Shown here piece by piece: positions 6,074-11,973 of a DNA stretch of 12,325 bases. The stretch lies in NCBI GenBank assembly GCA_018829425.1, contig JAHJUA010000054.1, positions 1 to 12,325 on the forward strand. Direction: 5' to 3'. The notes below the pieces were generated by a model. The model did not search any database and was not told the origin of the DNA. It saw only the letters and a program-made list of their open reading frames with translations. Origin of the DNA: Nanobdellota archaeon. GTDB taxonomy: Archaea; Nanobdellota; Nanobdellia; Pacearchaeales; GW2011-AR1. Within the stretch, counting starts at the first letter, position 1, and the number at the start of each line of letters is the position of its first letter. The position numbers were made by a program, and so were the translations under genes.

Positions 6074-7357
6074 ATGGAGAAAACTAATGCAGTTCCTGGA
6101 GATTATGTTGAGCTTTCTTTAGTAAATAGGGATTATCAGGGAGTTTTTTTGGAATCACCGGAGAACGAGAAGGGAATCGTTTTATTGAAACTTGATTCTG
6201 GTTATAATATTGGTTTTGTGAAGAAGGAAGTTATGGAGGTTAAGGTTCTGAAAAAGGCAGAAGAGAAAATTGAAGAATTGGAGATAAAAAAAAATAGTGA
6301 GAAGCCGAATGTTGCGATGATTATTACGGGGGGGACAATTGCTGCGAGGTTGAATCCAAGTAAAGGTGGAGTTGACTGGCTCGACAATCCAGCGAGTTTG
6401 TTTAAATTTTATCCGGAGATTTTCAAACTCGTGAATGTTTCAAAAGTTGAAGTTCCTTTTATGAAAGCGTCGGAGGATATGGATTTCAAAGATTGGCAAA
6501 AGATTGCGCGAGTTGCAGTTAAACTTCTTAATGATACAAATGTTAAGGGAATTATAATAACGCATGGGACTGATTTTTTGCATTACACTTCCGCCGCGTT
6601 GAGTTTCTTCTTGAAGGATTTGAACAAGCCAGTTGTTTTGACTTATAGCCAGAGAAGTATTGACCGCGCTTCGTCGGATGCGAATTTAAATTTGCAATGT
6701 TCTGCGCTTGCCGCGATTTCAGATATTGCAGAAGTTATGCTTGTCGGCCACGCTTCAGAGAATGACGATTTTTGTTTTGCAATGCCCGGGGCGAAAGTTA
6801 GGAAATTGCACACTTCTAGAAGAGATGCGTTTAAGGTTGTTAATGGAAAGCCGTTCGCGAAAATCTTTACTGATAAGGTGATAAATGTTTCTGAATACAA
6901 TCAGAGAAAGAAAGGAAAAATTAAGGCAGATACTTCTTTTGAAGAAAAAGTTGCGCTTGTTAAAATTTATCCTGGGCAGAATCCGGAGATTTTGGATTAT
7001 TATTTGAAGAAAAAATATAAAGGGATTGTTTTGGAAATGTCTGGGCTTGGACATGCGCCTGGAAAGCGAGCGCGAAATTCTTGGATTTCAAAACTTAAGG
7101 AAGTTCAGAAAAGAGGGCTGATTGTTTGTGCGACTTCTCAATGCATAAATGGGCGAGTTGACCCCTTGGTGTATAGCAATGGTCGTGAGTTGCTTGAGAC
7201 TGGAATAATCTATCTTGAAGACATGCTTTCTGAAACGGCGTTAGTGAAACTTGGCTGGATTTTGGGACATAAAGAATGGGCTAAAAATCGCGACGCTGTT
7301 AAGGCGAAGATGCTTGAAAATATTGTGGGTGAGATAAGCGATAGATTGGAGAATTAG
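6074..7357 (+). CDS. gatD: Glutamyl-tRNA(Gln) amidotransferase subunit D
   Basis: 427 residues, the usual GatD length. GatD is the glutaminase half of the archaeal GatDE enzyme: it frees ammonia from glutamine, or uses asparagine, and passes it to GatE, which amidates Glu-tRNA(Gln). Residues ~7-58 form the GatD-specific N-terminal barrel (PGDYVELSLVNRDYQG to LDSGYNIGF), which plain L-asparaginases lack. The type I asparaginase fold follows from ~78. Catalytic residues are visible: Thr88 in TGGTIA, Thr166 and Asp167 in THGTD, Lys244 in VRKLHTSRRDAFK. The TGAV-like loop of many GatD proteins is SKGGV here. Poly-A (9 A, 6286-6294) lies in the linker between domains. It has its own TATA box, and a C-rich repeat begins 2 nt after the stop. 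Its partner gatE is 872 nt further on, separated by an unrelated gene. Confidence 0.94.
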   Translation: MEKTNAVPGDYVELSLVNRDYQGVFLESPENEKGIVLLKLDSGYNIGFVKKEVMEVKVLKKAEEKIEELEIKKNSEKPNVAMIITGGTIAARLNPSKGGVDWLDNPASLFKFYPEIFKLVNVSKVEVPFMKASEDMDFKDWQKIARVAVKLLNDTNVKGIIITHGTDFLHYTSAALSFFLKDLNKPVVLTYSQRSIDRASSDANLNLQCSALAAISDIAEVMLVGHASENDDFCFAMPGAKVRKLHTSRRDAFKVVNGKPFAKIFTDKVINVSEYNQRKKGKIKADTSFEEKVALVKIYPGQNPEILDYYLKKKYKGIVLEMSGLGHAPGKRARNSWISKLKEVQKRGLIVCATSQCINGRVDPLVYSNGRELLETGIIYLEDMLSETALVKLGWILGHKEWAKNRDAVKAKMLENIVGEISDRLEN

Positions 7358-7359
7358 TT

Positions 7360-7376
7360 CCCACCCACCCGCCCAA
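7360..7376 (+). repeat. C-rich 17-nt repeat, copy 2 (after gatD)
   Basis: CCCACCCACCCGCCCAA begins 2 nt after the gatD stop (7355-7357). It has one base difference from the other copies (A for G at position 4), which preserves all four C3 runs and the single-base spacing. Confidence 0.8.
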
Positions 7377-7389
7377 GACTTGGAATAGA

Positions 7390-7398
7390 TTTATATTA
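7390..7398 (+). promoter_or_regulatory. Second TATA-like box upstream of the nucleotidyltransferase
   Basis: TTTATATTA lies 14 nt past the repeat. Transcription would start near 7420, giving a ~35-nt leader to the gene at 7455 or a short RNA. It may be an alternative promoter, though AT-richness alone could produce it. Confidence 0.3.
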
Positions 7399-7425
7399 AC
7401 TCTGCAGGGGTTACAGATAGAAAGG

Positions 7426-7433
7426 TTTAAAAA
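7426..7433 (+). promoter_or_regulatory. TATA box for the nucleotidyltransferase gene
   Basis: TTTAAAAA is centred 25.5 nt before ATG 7455, implying a leaderless mRNA. Confidence 0.6.
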
Positions 7434-7454
7434 TAAGTTTGTTTACACATTAAT

Positions 7455-8192
7455 ATGTCATTTAATCATTTAGAAGATAATCTTGAGGGAAAAAATGTTC
7501 TTTCCTATTTGAAATTCCTTGACGAAGTCCAAGAACCGACAAGAACTGTTTTTGGTTACACTTTGGATCTTGCTAGTTATTTAGATTCTTTTGGATTGCG
7601 AGACGAATATGCTCTCTTTGGGGGTTATGGTGTTTTATCACATCTCATGAATACTTTTGGAGTAGATGTTGCGAGGGCCTGGAGAGGTTCTTCAGACATT
7701 GATATGTCAGGAGATAAGAGTGTATTGGCGACTTTGAAGATGGGATACAGTATGCCGAGTGATCGTCCTAGCCCAAATTTGAAAGATAAGAGAACCTTGA
7801 AATTGAGTGCTCAAGGAGAAGAAGAATGTAAGATTGACTTTTATGAGGGAAATTCCACTAAGAGATATGGGCCTGCTCAGATTAATAATCATTTTGGGGT
7901 TCAGTTAAGAGTTGTTAGTCCCGAATATCTTGTAAGGGGAAAACTTAAAACTCCGGTTGATGAGATGCAACATTATGAAGACATTCTTGGTTTGCTTGCG
8001 GTTATTGAAAAAGAAGGCCATAATCCTGATAGAGTTTATAGCATCCTTAATCATGAGCAAGCAGAAAATCTTCATACAAGAATTCTAAGGGGAGAGAAAG
8101 AATTAGGTAGGGACCGTTTTGGTTTTTTCCCAACAAGAGATTTTTCCCAAGCCTTGAGAAAGCAGCTTCACAAACGAAGACTAGTTAGATAG
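7455..8192 (+). CDS. Putative nucleotidyltransferase-fold protein (AbiEii/MNT-like)
   Basis: 245 residues. A minimal nucleotidyltransferase core is visible: GGYGVLSHL (from Gly56) is the nucleotide-binding Gly-Gly loop, then RGSSDIDM with Asp81 and Asp83, then CKIDFYE with Asp128, giving the three-Asp metal site of the Pol beta fold. The pattern of a Gly-Gly loop, a long helix, then SDIDM is like AbiEii-type and related toxin or antitoxin nucleotidyltransferases, which transfer nucleotides to tRNA or protein. It could equally be a housekeeping nucleotidyl transferase. The C-terminal part is basic (QLHKRRLVR at the end). No antitoxin-like partner gene is adjacent, which weakens a toxin-antitoxin reading. 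It lies between gatD and gatE with its own promoter; a tRNA substrate would fit this neighbourhood but is speculation. Confidence 0.6.
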   Translation: MSFNHLEDNLEGKNVLSYLKFLDEVQEPTRTVFGYTLDLASYLDSFGLRDEYALFGGYGVLSHLMNTFGVDVARAWRGSSDIDMSGDKSVLATLKMGYSMPSDRPSPNLKDKRTLKLSAQGEEECKIDFYEGNSTKRYGPAQINNHFGVQLRVVSPEYLVRGKLKTPVDEMQHYEDILGLLAVIEKEGHNPDRVYSILNHEQAENLHTRILRGEKELGRDRFGFFPTRDFSQALRKQLHKRRLVR

Positions 8193-8199
8193 TGATTAA

Positions 8200-8207
8200 T
8201 TTAATAA
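8200..8207 (+). promoter_or_regulatory. TATA box for gatE
   Basis: TTTAATAA is centred 26.5 nt before ATG 8230. The same octamer stands at the same distance before aspS. Confidence 0.6.
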
Positions 8208-8229
8208 ACTCTTCCTGCTTTTTCTTTTC

Positions 8230-9672
8230 ATGACTGATAAAGAATTAAATTATCAAGAATTAGGTTTGAAGTGCGGTTTGGAAATTCATCAACAACTTGA
8301 AACAGGGAAGCTTTTTTGCAGATGTCCTTCTGTTTTGAGAAAAGATGAACCTGATTTTTCTGTGCGGAGAAAGTTGCATGCTGTTGCCGGCGAGAGCGGA
8401 GAAGTTGATGTTGCTGCAGCGTACCAAGCGTCTCTGGGAAAAGAGTTTGAGTATCAAGGTTATAATGATGTAGCTTGTTTGGTTGATCTTGACGAAGAAC
8501 CTCCGAGAGAACTGAATCGCGCCGCATTGAAAATTGCGCTGCAGATTTCGATTCTTCTTAACGCGAAAATTGTTCCATTGACTCAGATAATGAGGAAGAC
8601 AGTGGTTGATGGTTCGAATACTTCTGGATTTCAAAGAACGGTTTTGATTGCGCGCGATGGTTTTATTGAAACTTCGCAGGGTCGCATTGGGATTGAAACG
8701 GTTTGTCTTGAAGAGGATTCTGCGAGGATAGTTTCCGACGGAGTTTTCAAATTAGATAGATTGGGAATTCCTTTAGTTGAAATTGCGACGAAGCCTGAGA
8801 TAAAAAATCCCGAACAGGCGAAGGAAGTTGCGTTGCATCTTGGAGGAATCTTAAGGTCATGTAATGTTAGACGAGGTCTTGGAACTATAAGGCAAGATGT
8901 TAATCTTTCTGTGAAAAACGGAAAGAGAATTGAACTCAAAGGATTTCAAGACATAAGGAATGTGGAAGTTGCGATTGAAAAGGAAGTTGAGAGGCAAGTT
9001 GGTCTTGTGAAAAACGGAGAGAGTGTTTCTGAAGTTCGCAAAGTTTTACCTAATGGAAAGAGCGAGTTTTTGAGACCGATGCCTGGCGCCGCGAGAATGT
9101 ATCCCGAAACTGATTTACTCCTTTTGAAAATTTCCAGAGATTTCATCAACGAGTCGAAGAAGACATTACCTAAATTGAAGAGCGAAGCAGATGAAGAGTT
9201 TGAGAAAGAAGGTTTGAGTCAAGAAATGATTTCTTTATTGTTAAAACAGAGCAAGGTTGAAGAGTTCAAGGAACTTTTAGGAATTGTGAAAAATCCTGCG
9301 CTCGTTGCGAAAGTTCTTCTTGTTTTCCCTAAGGAAATTGCGAAGCGCGAGAAAATGCCTTTGAATTTGGTTGAGGAGAAACTTACCAAAGATGTTATTT
9401 CAAATGTTTTGGATAATTTGAAGAGAAAGAAGATTTCTGAAGGCGACGTTAAGAACGTTCTTGCGAAAATTGTTAGGGGTGAGGATTTCGTTAAGGCTGT
9501 TAAAGTTAGAAAGGCGGCTTCGATGAATGATGTCGAGGTCAAGATAATGAGTTTCATAAAAGAAAAGCCCGGGCTCTCGATGAACGCGTATATGGGACTT
9601 GTCATGAAAGAATTCAAGGGCGGAGTTGATGGGAAGATTATAATGGAAATTATTAAAAAGTATGTTGGGTGA
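8230..9672 (+). CDS. gatE: Glutamyl-tRNA(Gln) amidotransferase subunit E, lacking the GAD insertion
   Basis: 480 residues. GatE is the tRNA-binding kinase/amidotransferase half of GatDE: it phosphorylates the glutamate on Glu-tRNA(Gln) with ATP and replaces it with ammonia from GatD. The start GLEIHQQLETGKLFCRCP (15-32) is the GatE form of the family signature, distinct from GatB's GLEVHVQL. Other landmarks are DLDEEPPRELN (86-96), RKTVVDGSNTSGFQRT (122-137), LDRLGIPLVEIAT (175-187), and RPMPGAARMYPETD (282-295). A GatB/YqeY-like helical tail follows from ~330. Classical GatE is about 620-630 residues with an AspRS-like GAD insertion before the RPxPGAARMYPETD motif. Here only ~12-15 residues (SEVRKVLPNGKSEF) occupy that place, so the insertion is missing. 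It has its own TATA box, and a C-rich repeat follows 19 nt after the stop. Confidence 0.93.
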   Translation: MTDKELNYQELGLKCGLEIHQQLETGKLFCRCPSVLRKDEPDFSVRRKLHAVAGESGEVDVAAAYQASLGKEFEYQGYNDVACLVDLDEEPPRELNRAALKIALQISILLNAKIVPLTQIMRKTVVDGSNTSGFQRTVLIARDGFIETSQGRIGIETVCLEEDSARIVSDGVFKLDRLGIPLVEIATKPEIKNPEQAKEVALHLGGILRSCNVRRGLGTIRQDVNLSVKNGKRIELKGFQDIRNVEVAIEKEVERQVGLVKNGESVSEVRKVLPNGKSEFLRPMPGAARMYPETDLLLLKISRDFINESKKTLPKLKSEADEEFEKEGLSQEMISLLLKQSKVEEFKELLGIVKNPALVAKVLLVFPKEIAKREKMPLNLVEEKLTKDVISNVLDNLKRKKISEGDVKNVLAKIVRGEDFVKAVKVRKAASMNDVEVKIMSFIKEKPGLSMNAYMGLVMKEFKGGVDGKIIMEIIKKYVG

Positions 9673-9691
9673 TTTGTGTCTTCCAATTTGT

Positions 9692-9708
9692 CCCGCCCAC
9701 CCGCCCAA
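9692..9708 (+). repeat. C-rich 17-nt repeat, copy 3 (after gatE)
   Basis: CCCGCCCACCCGCCCAA, identical to the tRNA-intron copy, 19 nt after the gatE stop and in the same orientation as the other two. The following bases (GGAGAAG) do not match the flanks of the other copies, so the unit ends at or near AA. Confidence 0.8.
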
Positions 9709-9821
9709 GGAGAAGTTAGAAATTTGGCTCACTCTGTTCACGGATTGATATTATTGATAACAAGGTAAAATCACGCGAGTTTTATATCATTGAAATTTAT
9801 TATTTAGATTTCTTAAAATTC

Positions 9822-9835
9822 CGAGCGTAGCGAGC
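9822..9835. repeat. GC-rich mirror repeat upstream of aspS
   Basis: CGAGCGTAGCGAGC is a short GC island in very AT-rich DNA, built from GCGAG-type units read in both directions (GAGCG-TA-GCGAG). It cannot fold on itself into a good hairpin. Together with a TATA-like TTTATATC at 9781-9788 it is all I see between the repeat and the aspS promoter. Confidence 0.3.
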
Positions 9836-9846
9836 AAAACAAATAA

Positions 9847-9854
9847 TTTAATAA
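9847..9854 (+). promoter_or_regulatory. TATA box for aspS
   Basis: TTTAATAA is centred 26.5 nt before ATG 9877, followed by a pyrimidine-rich stretch (CCTCTTTCTTCTTT). It implies a leaderless aspS mRNA. Confidence 0.6.
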
Positions 9855-9876
9855 ATCCTCTTTCTTCTTTATTAAA

Positions 9877-11193
9877 ATGGAAAACGTTGACTTGAAAAAA
9901 TTGAATGAGAAGCGGATTTCTGTGGCGGAAGCATTGAAGAACAAGAAGGGAAGTGTTGAGCTTGCGGGTTGGGTTCATAATACTCGGGATTTGAGTAAGG
10001 TGAAATTTATAGTTCTTAAGGACATGTCTGGAATGATTCAGGTTACGGGTGTGAAGGGAAAAACCCCTGAAAAAGTTTTCAAGGACATGGATAAGATTAC
10101 GCGCGAAAGTGTGATTGTTGTTCGCGGTGATGTGATTGATTCGAAGCAGGCGCCTGGTGGAAAAGAAGTGAATCCTACAGAAATAATTGTTTTGAATGCC
10201 GCTGAGGATTTGCAGATTGATGTTCCGTTCAGTGCGGGCGATGAATCAAAGACCGAACTGCCGAAGCGACTGGATTATAGATTTTTGGATTTGCATCGTA
10301 GAAAAGTGCAGGCGATTTTCAAAATCCAAGCGACACTGATGCAGGCTTTTAGAGAATATATGATTTCTATAGATGCTGTTGAGGCAAACTTTCCTTCTGT
10401 GATTTCGAGTAGCAGCGAAGGTGGAACGGAATTATTCAAAGTGAAATATTTTGAGAAAGATGCTTACCTGAGTCAGAGCTGTCAGTTGTACAAGCAGATG
10501 GTTGCGTGTGCGATGGAGAAAGTATTTTCTATATTTACAGTTTGGCGCGCGGAGAAACATAATACTGTCAGACATTTGAACGAGTCGCGGCAGTTCGATT
10601 TTGAAATGGCTTTCGCCGACGAGTTTGTGGTTATGGATGTCATGGCAAAGTCCGTTCAACATATGATTAAAAAAGTGATTGAGAAAAATTTAGAGGATTT
10701 GGAAATTCTTGAAATTAAATTGAAAGTTCCTGCTGTAAAATATATGACCTTCAAAGAAGCAAATGAATTGTTAAAGAAAAATAAAGTTGATACGAACGAA
10801 CATGATTTAACTGGCGAAGGCGAAAAGAAACTTAACCAACTTTTCCCTGACACGATTGTTTTTGTTCATGATTGGCCTTTGAAAGGAAAGCCATTTTATA
10901 TTATGCCGAAGGGGAAAGATTTGAGTTCTGGTTTTGACGCGATTTACAAAGGGATGGAAATAACTTCTGGTGGACAGAGAGTTCATCTTCCCAAATTGTT
11001 AGAAGAGCGATTGAAAACGAAAGGATTGAAGCCGAAGGATTTCAAAAGCTACATTGATTCTTTTAGATACGGCGCTCCGCCTCATGCTGGATTTGGAATG
11101 GGAGTTGAAAGGCTGACGATGGTTATTCTTGGATTGGAAAATATCAGGGAAGCGGTTATGTTCCCTCGCGATAGAGATAGGTTGACTCCTTAG
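9877..11193 (+). CDS. aspS: Aspartyl-tRNA synthetase, archaeal type, probably non-discriminating
   Basis: 438 residues, normal for archaeal class IIb AspRS. The N-terminal OB fold (~27-110) reads the anticodon, and the catalytic core fills the rest. Landmarks are EGGTELFKVKYF (181-192), a flipping-loop region YLSQSCQLYKQ (197-207), motif 2 WRAEKHNTVRHLNESRQFDF (223-242), and motif 3 GFGMGVERL (405-413), ending FPRDRDRLTP. His34 in GWVHN and Pro93 in QAPGG are 59 residues apart, like Trp26 and Lys85 of the discriminating Thermococcus enzyme. His/Gln and Pro at these places are linked to non-discriminating enzymes that charge both tRNA(Asp) and tRNA(Asn). Cys202 replaces the Pro of the usual QSPQLYKQ. 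It has its own TATA box and two hairpins just past the stop. Confidence 0.94.
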   Translation: MENVDLKKLNEKRISVAEALKNKKGSVELAGWVHNTRDLSKVKFIVLKDMSGMIQVTGVKGKTPEKVFKDMDKITRESVIVVRGDVIDSKQAPGGKEVNPTEIIVLNAAEDLQIDVPFSAGDESKTELPKRLDYRFLDLHRRKVQAIFKIQATLMQAFREYMISIDAVEANFPSVISSSSEGGTELFKVKYFEKDAYLSQSCQLYKQMVACAMEKVFSIFTVWRAEKHNTVRHLNESRQFDFEMAFADEFVVMDVMAKSVQHMIKKVIEKNLEDLEILEIKLKVPAVKYMTFKEANELLKKNKVDTNEHDLTGEGEKKLNQLFPDTIVFVHDWPLKGKPFYIMPKGKDLSSGFDAIYKGMEITSGGQRVHLPKLLEERLKTKGLKPKDFKSYIDSFRYGAPPHAGFGMGVERLTMVILGLENIREAVMFPRDRDRLTP

Positions 11194-11199
11194 ATATAG

Positions 11200-11214
11200 C
11201 GCGCCTTTGGCGCG
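11200..11214 (+). terminator. GC hairpin after aspS
   Basis: CGCGCC and GGCGCG form a 6-bp GC stem with loop TTT, beginning 7 nt past the aspS stop. No T tract follows directly, so a role in 3'-end formation or mRNA stability is inferred. Confidence 0.4.
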
Positions 11215-11229
11215 ATTGATACTAACCTC

Positions 11230-11251
11230 AAATTCGGCTCCGCCAGAATTT
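11230..11251 (+). terminator. Bulged hairpin with T tract after aspS
   Basis: AAATTC-GGC pairs with GCC-(A)-GAATTT around loop TCC (9 bp with one bulged A), and the 3' arm runs into TTTT at 11249-11252. With the hairpin 15 nt upstream it forms a tandem 3'-end structure for aspS. Confidence 0.45.
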
Positions 11252-11337
11252 TCGTTATAAACAATGTTAAGGAGAAAATCCAATAGGGTTAAACTTATTC
11301 GCATTATTTTATTGTTGGGATTTTGTTCATAAAAATT

Positions 11338-11346
11338 CTTATAAAC
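11338..11346 (+). promoter_or_regulatory. TATA box for the small membrane protein
   Basis: CTTATAAAC lies within a 15-nt block (AAAATTCTTATAAAC, 11332-11346) repeated exactly at 11667-11681. Both blocks begin 35 nt before an ATG. Confidence 0.55.
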
Positions 11347-11366
11347 TATGTCTTCTTGATTTGAAA

Positions 11367-11648
11367 ATGGAAAAACCTAAGATAAGATTTAGGGATTTAT
11401 CTGGCTGGTTAAAAGCGATTGTTATGCTTGGTTGGATATCAATTTTAGGATTTCTTTTGAAAGAGGAGATTTTGGACTCTAATGATGTAAAACTTATATT
11501 TTGGGGGACTGTTATTTATTTTGTTATTAAGGACTTTGATAAAATTAAGGAATGGTGGAGGAAACAAAAAGTATGGGAGAAGGCAATTATCATGCTCTTT
11601 TGTGTTGTTGTTTTGGTGTGGATTTTAATTATTTTATTTGGGGATTAA
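11367..11648 (+). CDS. Small three-helix membrane protein, unknown function
   Basis: 93 residues from ATG 11367 (TTG 11361 is an in-frame alternative, rejected because the TATA box fits 11367). Three hydrophobic segments are visible: LKAIVMLGWISILGFLL (~16-32), VKLIFWGTVIYFVI (~42-55) and AIIMLFCVVVLVWILIILF (~73-91), with a basic loop KEWWRKQKVWEK between the second and third. No family is recognised. The third helix is followed at once by the C-terminus FGD. The gene has its own promoter, a near copy of the one used by the next gene, so the two may be expressed together from separate starts. Confidence 0.6.
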   Translation: MEKPKIRFRDLSGWLKAIVMLGWISILGFLLKEEILDSNDVKLIFWGTVIYFVIKDFDKIKEWWRKQKVWEKAIIMLFCVVVLVWILIILFGD

Positions 11649-11672
11649 ATCACTTTTACTTAACTCAAAATT

Positions 11673-11681
11673 CTTATAAAC
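11673..11681 (+). promoter_or_regulatory. TATA box for the GatC-like gene
   Basis: CTTATAAAC, second copy of the 15-nt promoter block (11667-11681), again 35 nt from block start to ATG (11702). Confidence 0.55.
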
Positions 11682-11701
11682 CTGTTCTTCTTATTTGTAA
11701 T

Positions 11702-11968
11702 ATGGATTTTTTATGGCATAAAGTTTCCGAAAAAGAGAAGGAAGAGATTAGAAAAGAAGCGGAGAGAATCATGAGTGGTTTTTCTAAGAAGCTTGAGAAA
11801 GTCAAGGGGAATGTGAAAGATTTGGGGTCTCGAACGCCGACGGGCCCGGAAAATTTTGAAAGAGCTGAAAATTCTGAAGAAAGTTGTGAGATAGATAGGG
11901 ACATAATGTTTTCTAACGCGCCGAATAAGAACAAAGATTCTATTGTTGCGGAGAAAGGGGATTGGTGA
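11702..11968 (+). CDS. Short GatC-like protein
   Basis: 88 residues from ATG 11702; an in-frame ATG at 11552 lies inside the previous gene and is rejected because the TATA box fits 11702. The first half is a charged amphipathic helix (VSEKEKEEIRKEAERIMSGF). A flexible middle follows, then a tail with FSNAPNKNKDSIVAEKGDW. GatC, the small subunit that wraps GatA and GatB in the bacterial-type amidotransferase, has an N-terminal helical pair and ends in a conserved Asn-Ala-Pro-Glu segment before a short strand, which this resembles. The match is by pattern only, so the call is tentative. If right, it is odd beside GatD and GatE, which do not use GatC. A probable operon partner starts 5 nt downstream. 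Confidence 0.45.
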   Translation: MDFLWHKVSEKEKEEIRKEAERIMSGFSKKLEKVKGNVKDLGSRTPTGPENFERAENSEESCEIDRDIMFSNAPNKNKDSIVAEKGDW

Positions 11969-11973
11969 GGGTG

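Noticed and set aside
6074..7357. Plain L-asparaginase
   Set aside because: The N-terminal GatD barrel and VRKLHTSRRDAF segment, together with a gatE gene nearby, make GatD the better call.
8230..9672. GatB instead of GatE, because of the GatB-like length
   Set aside because: GLEIHQQL and LFCRCP are GatE signatures, and gatD is close by; only the GAD insertion is missing.
9219..9686. Long minus-strand ORF (155 codons) inside gatE
   Set aside because: It is a Ser/Thr/Phe-rich antisense shadow of a gene with clear family motifs, with no promoter of its own.
9781..9788. Promoter for a small RNA upstream of aspS (TTTATATC)
   Set aside because: No defined RNA structure or ORF follows at the expected start; AT-richness alone can give such a motif.
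11552..11701. N-terminal extension of the GatC-like ORF from ATG 11552
   Set aside because: It is out of frame with, and inside, the preceding membrane protein gene, and the promoter fits ATG 11702.
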